Source of the DNA: Methanosarcina baikalica
Lineage (GTDB): Archaea; Halobacteriota; Methanosarcinia; Methanosarcinales; Methanosarcinaceae
Direction: 5' to 3'
Length of the DNA stretch: 26,291 bases
NCBI RefSeq assembly: GCF_031461075.1
Contig: NZ_JAVKPK010000052.1
Coordinates: 1-26,291 of the forward strand
Both the position numbers and the translations under genes were made by a program. Below are positions 1 through 8,090 of the stretch, in pieces. The notes under the pieces are model-generated. The model searched no databases. It saw only the letters and a list, made by a program, of their open reading frames with translations, and had not been told where the DNA came from. Position 1 is the first letter of the stretch; each line of letters begins with the position of its first letter.

Positions 1-293
1 ATGTACTCTTTTTTGGAATTGATCAGTAACTCACGGACATAACCGAATTATTTTCTAGTGATTATAAAGACTGGTCTACATATTATTTATATTTTACTGA
101 TTAAGTTTTTTAGCAAATATAGAAGAGCAGCCTCGTACCCACCTGCCTATCTCAAGAGTTAATTGCAGTATTTTATTCATGATATCCAGCTTATTGACAA
201 AAACCTGAGCTTGCTATATATCAGGGGCTGGTCATCAATATTGTTAGTCTCCTTACCAATGTAAACAACGGAAGCAGCCTGAACACGCTTCTT

Positions 294-1256
294 GTGGGTG
301 TCACCGGCGCATTCCTCAATACACTCTACATCATACTTGCCTTCAGGATATTACTTGGAGTAGGTATCGCAGGAATGACAATCTGCACCTCGGCACTCCT
401 TGCCGATAACTATACCGGCGCCGACCTGAAGAAAAAGATCGGACTTCAGGCGGCATGTATGGGTCTTGGAGCCGCGGTACTTCAACTAGCAGGCGGCGCC
501 CTTGCAGGAATAAGCTGGCATGTCCCTTATTACATCTACCTCATCGCACTGCTGATAATTCCGGGAGTCATGCTCTCAATAAGTGAATCAAAAAGCAGCA
601 GCAATCATAGCCACGGAAAGGTCGGAACTGTCATGTCAAAGAAAAAGATACCCCTCAGGAGTATAACTCTCATCTACATAGCCACATTTACACTCCTGGT
701 GCTGTTCCTCTCCATACCCACAAAGCTTCCGTTCGTTCTGAACGAAAAGGGCATCTCATCAACACTAATGATTGGAGCCCTTATTTCAATTCCGGGACTG
801 TTCGGCACAGTCGGTGGACTGGGGAACATTCTAGTATCAAGATACCTGTCCGAGATACAGACAAATTGCATCTCCTTTATCATGCTTGGAGGAGGCATCT
901 TTATCCTTTCAATCGCCCCGGATATTTCCACGCTGATCATTGGATTGATAATGATCGGTATTGCATTTGGATTAATAAACGCCACCAACATGAGCTGGCT
1001 GGGCAGGATCGCTCCGGAACACTCACGTGGCAAGATATTTTCCGGATTCACAACCATACTCTTCCTCGGAGAACTGGTTAGTCCCATAATTATTCAGCCC
1101 ATACTCAAAACAGGTACACTCTACGATGCCTACGCATTCCTGGGAATTGCCGGAATTGCGCTGGGACTTATCTTTGGCGTGGTCAGTATCATGGGAATCG
1201 TCGAGCCGCTAGTTATAATTGCTGAACATCCTGTTAAGATCGAATCAAGAGAATAA
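294..1256 (+). pseudogene. MFS transporter, 5'-truncated
   Basis: Major facilitator superfamily transport protein of the inner membrane; substrate unknown. The 320 readable residues hold about nine hydrophobic segments. The stretch around FRILLGVGIAGM looks like MFS helix 4, followed by helices 5-6, a polar linker near residues 97-120, then helices 7-12. Helices 1-2, most of helix 3 and the usual loop motif between helices 2 and 3 are missing; full proteins are near 390-400 aa. The first usable start is a GTG with no clear ribosome binding site. The frame stays open upstream to a TGA at 195-197, but that extra translation is not MFS-like. I infer loss of the 5' end with a breakpoint around 240-290. 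Positions 1-293 hold no gene I recognise. A short unrelated protein is less likely. Confidence 0.6.
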
Positions 1257-1270
1257 GAGAATAAGAGAAT
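1247..1270. repeat. 8-nt tandem repeat across the MFS stop codon
   Basis: Three exact copies of AAGAGAAT in a row overlap the TAA stop of the MFS remnant. This is probably slippage-generated simple sequence. Confidence 0.7.
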
Positions 1271-1364
1271 AAATACCAACAATAAGAGAAAATCAAAAAC
1301 AGGTTTTATTCTCACCCTGTCTTTTTTAATCAAATGTTGGACTCAGTTCCTTCTTAATTCATTT

Positions 1365-1475
1365 TTAACTTTTTCTGAGAGTAACCATAAAGGGCATTCT
1401 TGGAAGAGGTTCCTCTTTAAATTCCTTTATACCAATTATATCATACCCTTCTGAAAGATAATCTATCTTCTCTTT
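1365..1475 (-). pseudogene. C-terminal fragment of an unidentified protein
   Basis: A 36-codon minus-strand reading ends at a TAA and looks like a real protein C-terminus. It includes GYDIIGIKEFKEEPLP followed by PFMVTLRKS. It is preceded by an in-frame TGA, and other stops and frame changes lie further upstream. The alternating pattern and the terminal VTLRKS resemble the last strands of class I SAM-dependent methyltransferases, but this is only an impression. I treat it as a remnant. Confidence 0.3.
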
Positions 1476-1559
1476 TCAATTCCCGATCAAATTCCCTTAA
1501 TTACAGGTTTCAAAAGAGCTTCCAGGCATAAATCCTTAGAAGGGTCTATACGAGGGTTA

Positions 1560-1895
1560 CAAAAGCTCCTGGAAAGGGGGGTATTGGTATACAATGTAGA
1601 AGTCAAGGGATAGACGTGTCAAAAATAGATATGCTGGGTTCCCGTCCAATCCATACTTCCTTAGAACCGTAGGAAAATTACGTGATATAACGAGAGCAAG
1701 AGTGCGAATTTCCTTGGTAGAACATCATCATTAATCTCCTGCTCTGCTTCACCAATCAACTCATTTGGAGTTTTATATGTAATCCGTATAGGCTTGCATC
1801 ACGTTTAAATGGGTACTGATATTATTTTCAGTAGGGTTTATTGTGTCGAGCCACTCGAATATAGTAGAATATTTTAACAGTCTACGTATTTTCAT
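1560..1895 (-). pseudogene. Tyrosine recombinase/integrase N-terminal remnant
   Basis: On the minus strand an ATG at 1895, preceded by an AAGGA motif, opens MKIRRLLKYSTIFEWLDT and continues INPTENNISTHLNVMQAYTDYIK before a stop. After a frame change the next stretch reads KTPNELIGEAEQEI, then LPRK (about 1708-1774). After a further frame change and stops comes KYGLDGN (about 1620-1660). The order, with 'INPTEN', 'MQAYT', 'TPxELIxEAEQEI' and 'LPR', matches the core-binding (SAM-like) domain of methanosarcinal phage-type integrases. The catalytic R-H-R-Y domain is not present. I see at least two frame changes, so this is a decayed gene. Confidence 0.55.
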
Positions 1896-2025
1896 ATCGT
1901 AAATCCTTCTAACATATATTGATATGCACGTTATTATATTACACTTTGCCGTAAATTAATATGGAATATAACTTCTTTTAGCGGAGACTGAAGCCTGCTG
2001 AATATTCACAGGAGAAAAGATTTTT

Positions 2026-3693
2026 GTGTGGGGAACAAAAGAAGGATTGGATTTTCTGGTCAGTGAAACCCTTAAAGCCAGATATCTGCGCAAAGGGGAA
2101 AGAGATTGGGAGGATATTTGCGAGAGGGTGGCAAAGGCAATTGCAATAACTGAAGAAGAACATCTGGGATTTAAGGATCTGATGATCAGAAAGATTTTTC
2201 TCCCGAGTTCGCCCACGCTCATGAACGCGGGTACCGAGTTCGGGCAGTTTGCAGCCTGTTTTGTAATTCCTGTGGAGGATGGCATCGAGGAGATTTTTGA
2301 TGCCATCAAAACAACAGCGCTGATCCAGAAAACCGGAGGAGGCACAGGGTTTGATTTTTCACAGATACGCCCGGACGATTCTCCCAGCCTTTGCGCAGAC
2401 GGAGCTGCCAGCGGTCCTGTAGCCGTCATGAAACTTTTTAATGAGGCAACTGAGATTGTAAAACAGTTCGGAAGGCGCAGAGGGGCTAATATGGGCATCC
2501 TCAATGTTTCCCATAATGATATCGTTTATTTCATCAGGGCAAAGCATGTAGAAGGAGAATTGAGCAACTTTAATCTCTCGGTTCTGGTTCCTGATACTTT
2601 CATGGAGCTTGTCGAAGCAGATAGGGTCGGTGAGGTGTGGAACAAGCAAACAGGCATGACTGTAGGTTGCATATTTTCCGAGATTGTCGAGGGGATATGG
2701 AGAAACGGCGAACCAGGTATCCTTTTTTATGACCGCATAAACCGGGATAACTTCACACCTGCACTTGGCGATATCTCTGCCACGAACCCATGTGGAGAAG
2801 AGCCTCTTCTGCCTTTTGAATCGTGCAACCTGGGCAGCATAAACGTCTCTTTTTTCGTTACAGACGGAAAAGTTAACTGGGACCTGCTCAGGGAAGTCAC
2901 TGGAAAAGCTGTCCGTTTCCTGGATAATGAGATTGATAAGAATACATACCCTGCTCCGGAAATTGAGGCTGCGACAAAAAGGACAAGGAAAGTAGGGCTT
3001 GGAGTTATGGGCTTTCATGATATGCTTTTGAAGCTTGGGCTACCGTATGACTCTTCAGAGACTCTCAAGCTTGCGGAAAAGATTATGGAACAGATTAGCT
3101 GGGCTGCAGTCCGAGAGTCAAGAAAGCTTGCTGCAGAAAAAGAGCCTTTTCCTGAACATGAAAATTCCACCTGGGAACTTCCTATGAGAAATGCTGCATT
3201 AACTGCAGTCGCTCCGACAGGCACAATCAGTATTCTTGCCGGTTGTTCTGCAGGAATTGAGCCTGTTTTCAGCTGGGTATACAGGAGGACCCGGACAGTA
3301 GGAAAGGAATTTATGCTTGTTCATCCGCTTTTCGAGGCGCATTTCATGTCAAAGCTACCGGAAGTTGACTACAATTGGCTTCTCGAGCATGTCTATAAGC
3401 ACGGTACCCTGCAGAATGTGGAAAACCCGAAACTTGTAAGTGAAGAAGAAAAACGGATCTTCAGGTCAGCGCTTGATATTGACTGGAAGGCTCATATCAA
3501 TGTACAGGCAGCTTTCCAAAGGCACTGCCACGCCGGAATTTCGAAAACAATAAATATGCCTGATTATGCAGGGAAAGAAGATATTAAACAGGCTTTGATT
3601 TATGCCTGGAGACAGGGGCTCAAAGGGCTTACCATTTACAGGACCGGAAGCAGGCAACATGTAGTTCTCAGCCTGAAGAAGCCTGAAAGCTGA
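2026..3693 (+). CDS. nrdJ: Adenosylcobalamin-dependent (class II) ribonucleotide reductase, compact form
   Basis: Reduces ribonucleotides to deoxyribonucleotides using a B12-derived radical, without oxygen. The catalytic barrel is complete. C78 in FAACFVIP is the first redox cysteine; N254-P-C256-G-E258 is the radical-site NPCGE motif; C267 in ESCNLGSINV is the second redox cysteine, 11 residues after the radical cysteine as expected. TGGGTGFDFS, APTGTISILAG and GLTIYRTGSR are further family motifs. At 555 aa the protein stops just after the YRTGSR strand. Long class II enzymes continue with a C-terminal domain carrying a cysteine pair that re-reduces the active site. The start is GTG with GGAG about 12 nt upstream; an in-frame TGA at 1999 excludes a long extension. 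A short enzyme or a slightly eroded one are both possible. Confidence 0.85.
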   Translation: MWGTKEGLDFLVSETLKARYLRKGERDWEDICERVAKAIAITEEEHLGFKDLMIRKIFLPSSPTLMNAGTEFGQFAACFVIPVEDGIEEIFDAIKTTALIQKTGGGTGFDFSQIRPDDSPSLCADGAASGPVAVMKLFNEATEIVKQFGRRRGANMGILNVSHNDIVYFIRAKHVEGELSNFNLSVLVPDTFMELVEADRVGEVWNKQTGMTVGCIFSEIVEGIWRNGEPGILFYDRINRDNFTPALGDISATNPCGEEPLLPFESCNLGSINVSFFVTDGKVNWDLLREVTGKAVRFLDNEIDKNTYPAPEIEAATKRTRKVGLGVMGFHDMLLKLGLPYDSSETLKLAEKIMEQISWAAVRESRKLAAEKEPFPEHENSTWELPMRNAALTAVAPTGTISILAGCSAGIEPVFSWVYRRTRTVGKEFMLVHPLFEAHFMSKLPEVDYNWLLEHVYKHGTLQNVENPKLVSEEEKRIFRSALDIDWKAHINVQAAFQRHCHAGISKTINMPDYAGKEDIKQALIYAWRQGLKGLTIYRTGSRQHVVLSLKKPES

Positions 3694-3757
3694 ACTTATA
3701 TAGGAGAAAACTCAGAAAAACCAAACATTAAAACGATTATTACACAGTGTTATCTTA

Positions 3758-3771
3758 CTAAAAATATATAT
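3758..3771 (+). promoter_or_regulatory. TATA box of first EamA gene
   Basis: AAAAATATATATA is centred about 30 nt before the ATG at 3796. Archaeal initiation about 25 nt downstream would give a transcript with almost no leader, and there is no Shine-Dalgarno before the ATG. Confidence 0.6.
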
Positions 3772-3795
3772 ACATTCCTTCCCTCTAAATTATCT

Positions 3796-4743
3796 ATGAC
3801 TGCTCCCCTTAAGCACCACTTTGAACTACTAACCGCTTGCATAATTTATGGCACTGTCGGGATCTACATGGCATACTTACAGGACATGTCAGTAGGTTCA
3901 ATTATTTTTTACAGAGTGTTCTTTGGACTTTCAGCCATTTTATGTTATCTTACCATTACCGGGAATTTAGGCCAGCTCGCTCTAAAAAGAAAGAAAAATT
4001 ACCTGATTCTCCTGGGAATCCTGTATGTTTTGCAAATGTTTTCCTATTATTCTGCAATTCGTTATTTAGGGGCCTCTTCAGCAGTCCTGCTACTCTATAC
4101 GGACCCCATTTATCTGACCTTCCTTGCACCTCTCCTTTTGGGAGAAAAGAATACGGAAAAAACTATCTTTGCCCTTTTCCTTGGCCTGATAGGCGTCTTC
4201 TATGTAACAAGACCGGAAGGAGGCTTCGAACAGCTTGAATTTGGCAGCAGTTACCTTAAAGGAGTGCTTTTCGGGCTTATAGGAGGCCTTTTCAGTAGTG
4301 GCGTTATAATCTCGGTCCGTTATCTCAGAAACGAATATAATGGCCTTACTCAGCTCTTCTGGCAGAGTGCAATAAGCCTGTTTTTCCTTTCACCGTTTGC
4401 AGTTTCCGTTCCAGGGAATGTGCTTGCTGCAAATCTTCCAGTCCTAATGCTCTTCGGGGTTCTGATTACCGGTATTGGAGCAGTGTTTTATATAAGAGGT
4501 GTAACAGGCGTAAGCGCTATTACGGGCAGCATACTTACTTTGCTTGAGCCGGTTTCCTGTATCTTTTTTGATTATACGGTACTCGGAAACCCGATTCACA
4601 GCGGAATGCTTATTGGCTGTGTTTTCATCCTGGCTGCTGCAATTGTCATAAGCCTGAATGATTCCTTTTCCCTGAAAAAACTGATTTTCAGGGACAAAAT
4701 AGCTTTTGGCAAAAATATTTTTGTCAGAAAAAACAAATTTTAA
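3796..4743 (+). CDS. EamA/DMT-family transporter (first of tandem pair)
   Basis: Drug/metabolite transporter superfamily membrane protein, 315 aa, with about ten hydrophobic helices in two EamA repeats. The first repeat begins near IIYGTVGIYMAYLQDMSVG and ends at the conserved RP (YVTRPEGG). The second begins after GVLFGLIGGLFSSGV and ends with the typical ILTLLEPVSCIFFDY and IGCVFILAAAIVIS. The substrate cannot be read from sequence; relatives export amino acids, metabolites or drugs. The C-terminus carries a basic tail of about 25 residues absent from the next gene. The two genes share strings such as QDMSVGS and VLLLYT, so they arose by tandem duplication. The ATG lies at the expected transcription start of its TATA box, so it is probably leaderless. 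Confidence 0.85.
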   Translation: MTAPLKHHFELLTACIIYGTVGIYMAYLQDMSVGSIIFYRVFFGLSAILCYLTITGNLGQLALKRKKNYLILLGILYVLQMFSYYSAIRYLGASSAVLLLYTDPIYLTFLAPLLLGEKNTEKTIFALFLGLIGVFYVTRPEGGFEQLEFGSSYLKGVLFGLIGGLFSSGVIISVRYLRNEYNGLTQLFWQSAISLFFLSPFAVSVPGNVLAANLPVLMLFGVLITGIGAVFYIRGVTGVSAITGSILTLLEPVSCIFFDYTVLGNPIHSGMLIGCVFILAAAIVISLNDSFSLKKLIFRDKIAFGKNIFVRKNKF

Positions 4744-4825
4744 GAATACAGAATAAATAAATTCTATATTCTATTTTTATTTTTCAATAAGAATGTTTTT
4801 ACTCTACATTCCTTCCCGCGTCCAA

Positions 4826-4836
4826 AAATTATATAT
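4826..4836 (+). promoter_or_regulatory. TATA box of second EamA gene
   Basis: AAAATTATATA is centred about 28 nt before the ATG at 4860, so this transcript is also likely leaderless and separate from the upstream paralogue. Confidence 0.6.
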
Positions 4837-4859
4837 CTGCAGTCCCTCAATTCTCGGCC

Positions 4860-5741
4860 ATGTCTGTACAGGAAAGCTCTATAAAGCCGTATTCAGAAGT
4901 TGTAACTGGCAGTATAATCTACGGCACTATAGGTGTTTTTCTGGATAGGGTCCAGGATATGTCAGTTGGATCTGTTCTTTTCTCCAGGCTCTTTTTTGGC
5001 GTCTGCATGATTTTTATTTACCTGTTGTTCAGTCGAGGGCTTGGACAACTGAAGCCAGGAAAAAAGAGAAAATATCTTCTGCTCCTTGGCCTTTTGAATG
5101 CGATTACAGGCATGTGCTATTTTTCATCTATCAGATATAGTGGTATTTCCGTTGCCGTCCTTTTGCTTTATACTGCCCCGGTGTATGTTAATCTGCTTGC
5201 CCCTCCGATCCTGGGAGAACGCAGCAACAGTAAAACCCTTCTTCCACTCTTGCTTGCAGTTGCAGGGGTTTTACTGATCGCACGTCCCGGAGAAGTTCTG
5301 ATAAGTGTAGATACAGACCCCTATTTCCAAAAAGGCCTCATTTTCGGCCTGCTTTCAGGGCTGTCGTTCGGTATGACTATAATAATGATTCGTTATCTCA
5401 GGCATGATTACACAGGAATAGCTCAGACTTTCTGGTTAACTGGAATAAGCCTTCTTTTTATGCTGCCTTCTGCACTTTCCACTCCGCTTCATGTTTTCCT
5501 TGGAGACCTCAACACTTTGATTCTCTTCGGTTTCACCGTTACATTCGCTGCCGTTATCTATCTCAGAGGAATTTCAGGAATCCGGGCGCAGACAGGAAGC
5601 ATCCTTGCTCTTGTCGAGCCTGTTTCCGGAATTTTCTTTGATATCCTTGTTCTTAAAAATCCGCTCTATATGTCTACCCTTCTGGGTTGCAGTTTCATTC
5701 TCACAGCGGCTTATATTGTAAGCAAAGGGGAATTGAAGTAA
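4860..5741 (+). CDS. EamA/DMT-family transporter (second of tandem pair)
   Basis: Inner-membrane drug/metabolite transporter, 293 aa, about ten helices in two EamA repeats. The first repeat covers SIIYGTIGVFLDRVQDMSVG to LLIARPGE. The second runs from GLIFGLLSGLSFGMT to ILALVEPVSGIFFDI and LLGCSFILTAAYIVS. It lines up with the preceding gene over nearly its whole length (IIYGT-G, QDMSVGS, FFG, GLGQL, IRY-G-S, AVLLLYT-P-Y, ILGE) but lacks its basic C-terminal tail. Its own TATA element lies in the 116-nt gap, so the duplicates can be expressed independently. Substrate unknown. Confidence 0.85.
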   Translation: MSVQESSIKPYSEVVTGSIIYGTIGVFLDRVQDMSVGSVLFSRLFFGVCMIFIYLLFSRGLGQLKPGKKRKYLLLLGLLNAITGMCYFSSIRYSGISVAVLLLYTAPVYVNLLAPPILGERSNSKTLLPLLLAVAGVLLIARPGEVLISVDTDPYFQKGLIFGLLSGLSFGMTIIMIRYLRHDYTGIAQTFWLTGISLLFMLPSALSTPLHVFLGDLNTLILFGFTVTFAAVIYLRGISGIRAQTGSILALVEPVSGIFFDILVLKNPLYMSTLLGCSFILTAAYIVSKGELK

Positions 5742-5851
5742 AGGCGCTACATGCACTCTATCAGGAAAAAAGGAGATTTCGCCCCGAAAACAAAGGTTTC
5801 TGCAGGGTATCGTGTCTTCTGCCCAAAAGCTATTTACTAAGAACCCCTCTA

Positions 5852-5863
5852 CTTTTAATATAA
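5852..5863 (+). promoter_or_regulatory. TATA box of ABC ATPase operon
   Basis: TTTTAATATAAT lies about 30 nt before the ATG at 5888. Initiation would fall within a few bases of the GGAAAAG motif and the ATG, leaving a very short leader. Confidence 0.5.
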
Positions 5864-5887
5864 TGGTTTTGAAAACGCAGGAAAAGC

Positions 5888-6571
5888 ATGACAGAAGAAA
5901 GCCCAATTATCGAGCTTAAAAACCTGACAAAAATATATAAAAACGGAATGGAATTTCGAGCGCTCGACAACGCAAATCTGAAAATTAAAAAAGGGGAGTT
6001 CGTGGCAATTGTAGGACCATCAGGTTCAGGCAAAAGCACTCTTATGCACCTGATAGGCTTGCTGGATACCCCAAGTTCGGGAACCCTCCTGATAGACAGC
6101 AACGATGTAACGAAAATGTCGGATAAGGAACGTTCAGAAATGCGGAATAGGATGTTAGGCTTTGTCTTCCAGTACCATCATCTGCTCCCGGATTTCACAG
6201 CCCTGGAAAATGTAATAATGCCACTTTTGATTGCAGGAAAAAGCAGGAAAGAAGCAAAGGAAGTTGCCGAAAAACTTCTGAAAGAAGTAGGGCTTGAAAA
6301 ACGGATGAATCACCGACCTGGGGAACTTTCAGGAGGACAAAATCAGAGGGTTGCAGTAGCAAGAGCACTTAGCTGCTCTCCTGCAATCGTGCTCGGGGAC
6401 GAGCCTACAGGCAACCTTGATACAAAAACGGGTGACCTGATCTATGAGTTGCTCAGGCGGCTGAACAGGGAGTACAATCAGACGTTTATCGTGGTTACTC
6501 ATAACGAAGACCTGGCCGCAAAAGCTGACCGGATTATCAGGCTTGTGGACGGGAAAATTACAGATCAGTGA
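5888..6571 (+). CDS. ABC transporter ATP-binding protein, LolD/MacB type
   Basis: Cytoplasmic ATPase of an ABC transporter, 227 aa, the standard size. Walker A GPSGSGKST is at 43-51, the Q-loop glutamine at 95 (FVFQYHHLLP), the signature LSGGQNQR at 147-154, Walker B IVLGDEP at 167-173, the D-loop GNLD at 175-178 and the switch histidine at 205. The LLPDFTALENV stretch and PTGNLDTKTG are typical of the LolD/MacB/FtsE branch that pairs with FtsX-like permeases. No permease is adjacent. The likely partner is the MacB-type permease at 9832, beyond a regulator and enolase. The archaeon has no outer membrane of the LolCDE kind, so lipoprotein release should not be assumed; peptide or drug export or a mechanotransmission role are alternatives. 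A PPC protein gene follows after 9 nt, probably in the same operon. Confidence 0.92.
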   Translation: MTEESPIIELKNLTKIYKNGMEFRALDNANLKIKKGEFVAIVGPSGSGKSTLMHLIGLLDTPSSGTLLIDSNDVTKMSDKERSEMRNRMLGFVFQYHHLLPDFTALENVIMPLLIAGKSRKEAKEVAEKLLKEVGLEKRMNHRPGELSGGQNQRVAVARALSCSPAIVLGDEPTGNLDTKTGDLIYELLRRLNREYNQTFIVVTHNEDLAAKADRIIRLVDGKITDQ

Positions 6572-6580
6572 GGATAAAAG

Positions 6581-7036
6581 ATGGAGTATGCAAAAGGAAG
6601 AATAGGAAGGGTCTTTACTGTCAGAATCGACCATGGAGATGACCTGATTCTGGAACTGATCAAACTTGCTGAACTAGAACGAATCGAGTCTGCTGTTTTT
6701 ACATTGATCGGGGCATTAAAAGAAGCGAAGCTTGTTACAGGCCCGAAAGAAAGTGTAACGCCCCCGGAACTTGTATGGTCCGGCTTTGATGATGTCCATG
6801 AGATTCTGGGGATAGGAGATATTTTCCTGAAGGACGGAAAGCCGGAGATTCACCTGCATGCAGGGGCAGGCAGGGGAGAGAATGTTAAACTGGGATGTTT
6901 GAGGGGCGAAAGCGAAGTTTTTATGGTAGTTGAAGCTTTCATCTTTGAGCTGGAAGGTATTTCTGCCAGAAGAACTGCAGATAGAGAACACGGCTTTGCT
7001 CCTGTGGGTTTCGAGCAGGTTCCGGATCTTGAATGA
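6581..7036 (+). CDS. PPC/DUF296-domain protein
   Basis: A 151-aa single-domain protein of the PPC (plants and prokaryotes conserved, DUF296) family. The core IHLHAGAGR at 90-98, followed by KLGCLRG at 103-109, carries the conserved histidines that in solved relatives bind a metal at a trimer interface. The N-terminus GRIGRVFTVRIDHGDDLILEL is the usual first strand and helix. Plant members also carry AT-hooks and bind DNA; this one has no AT-hook, so DNA binding is not shown. It begins 9 nt after the ABC ATPase stop with GTGAGG before the ATG, so the two genes are probably co-transcribed. The functional link with the ATPase is unknown. Confidence 0.85.
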   Translation: MEYAKGRIGRVFTVRIDHGDDLILELIKLAELERIESAVFTLIGALKEAKLVTGPKESVTPPELVWSGFDDVHEILGIGDIFLKDGKPEIHLHAGAGRGENVKLGCLRGESEVFMVVEAFIFELEGISARRTADREHGFAPVGFEQVPDLE

Positions 7037-7138
7037 TTGGGTAAAACAAGCATACAGTCGGTGCTCGAAAGTTTGGAAAATAATAAAGAGAGTTAAGAAT
7101 ACAGTTCGGTAAAACAGGTCTGGCGTTTTTCCTCAAGC

Positions 7139-7528
7139 TCAGTTTTGAAATACTATCTCCAGCTCCCGAAGCCTTCTGAGCGCGATAATTTTTTCAGTGT
7201 TGCCTTTTAAAAATTCATCCTCAAGAACCTGTACAATTTGTGGGAAGGGCACTGTTAACTGATAATACTTTACAGGTCTGCCTTTTCCTTTATTCTTTTT
7301 TTCGGACCTTTCGTCCACCCAACCTCTATCCCTCAGAGGACGCATAGCTACACTCACTTCCGGCTGTCTGAGCCCTGAAACAAGTTCAATATGAAGGGAC
7401 CTGAGTTCCCTGCAGTCTTTCAGACACACGATTGCAGTGGCCTCCGTCCTCGGGAGTCCCAGGCTCTGGAGCATGTCAATAATTGAATACTCTTTTTCGG
7501 TTAAATTAACTGGAGAATCGTCGGTCAT
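7139..7528 (-). CDS. Winged-helix transcriptional regulator (MarR/TrmB-like)
   Basis: A 129-aa predicted DNA-binding regulator. After a short polar N-terminus, LTEKEYSIIDMLQSLGLPRTEATAIVCL forms the first helices. ELRSLHIELVSGLRQPEVSVAMRPLRDRGWV is a helix-turn-helix ending in the typical 'L.DRGWV' wing entry, and KGKGRPVKYYQLT is a basic wing. The C-terminal helix could serve dimerisation; there is no ligand domain. This type is common in methanosarcinal genomes, but I cannot name its target. Divergent enolase lies 560 nt away, so control of enolase or of itself is possible but unproven. The ATG falls about 28 nt from a TATA box, implying a leaderless mRNA. Confidence 0.8.
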   Translation of the reverse strand: MTDDSPVNLTEKEYSIIDMLQSLGLPRTEATAIVCLKDCRELRSLHIELVSGLRQPEVSVAMRPLRDRGWVDERSEKKNKGKGRPVKYYQLTVPFPQIVQVLEDEFLKGNTEKIIALRRLRELEIVFQN

Positions 7529-7550
7529 CGAATGTGAATAATACTTTCAT

Positions 7551-7562
7551 GTTTATATATTT
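7551..7562 (-). promoter_or_regulatory. TATA box of the winged-helix regulator
   Basis: On the minus strand AAATATATAAAC is centred about 28 nt before the ATG at 7528. No Shine-Dalgarno is present, so translation is probably leaderless. Confidence 0.6.
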
Positions 7563-8048
7563 TATGTAGATAAAATTGTTTTTTGAAATAAATTGGGTAT
7601 TGTTAAGGAGTAAAAAAGCCATCTAACCCTACTAAAACCTTTTTTTGGAAGTTTGGATATAAAAGCTCATATTAATAAATCTTCGGAAAGAATCGGTTTT
7701 GCAACCTTGACCAAAACCTTTAAAGCCAGTGTTTACAGGAAATGGAAGTTAATCAAATGCTTACAAGCCTTAGTTAAGGGTTATAAATAAGGAAATATCT
7801 GCAAACACTGTAAAGGTAATACTCTAAATTTATACAGATACTCCAAATTTACATGGTTACGGATATTGGATACCTGAAGCAAAGGTATTTCTGGATTCAG
7901 GAATTCAACATATAATCTTTAAATATTAAACAGAATTTTTTATAAGAAACTAGCGTAAGACTTAATTAAAATTATTCGTGATAACCAAATAAAGAATTAA
8001 ATACAATTCGGACATGTAACGGTTAAGTCAAGGTTAAGCTTCAAATAA
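7563..8048. other. AT-rich intergenic region between divergent genes
   Basis: No coding region was recognised in about 490 bases. The half-sites CAGTGTTT near 7731 and AAACACTG near 7803 form an inverted pair about 70 nt apart, which may be chance. Two similar stretches (CTCTAAATTTATACAGA and CTCCAAATTTACATG) lie near 7823 and 7843. Confidence 0.4.
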
Positions 8049-8062
8049 CAGAATATATGTAT
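8049..8062 (+). promoter_or_regulatory. Probable TATA box of enolase
   Basis: GAATATATGTATAG lies about 35-40 nt before the enolase start. This would place initiation near 8080, just upstream of the GGGTGA ribosome binding site. Confidence 0.5.
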
Positions 8063-8090
8063 AGATAGATCAGAGATTTAAAAGGGTGAA

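Noticed and set aside
674..1087. Minus-strand open frame inside the MFS remnant
   Set aside because: Complementary to well-formed transmembrane coding sequence; no start signal or family resemblance.
2026..3693. Ribonucleotide reductase as a pseudogene
   Set aside because: No internal stop, all core catalytic residues are present and the end is clean; a short functional form is as likely.
5888..6571. Naming the ATPase lolD
   Set aside because: The motif class fits, but methanogens lack the Lol outer-membrane lipoprotein system, so the symbol would imply a wrong function.
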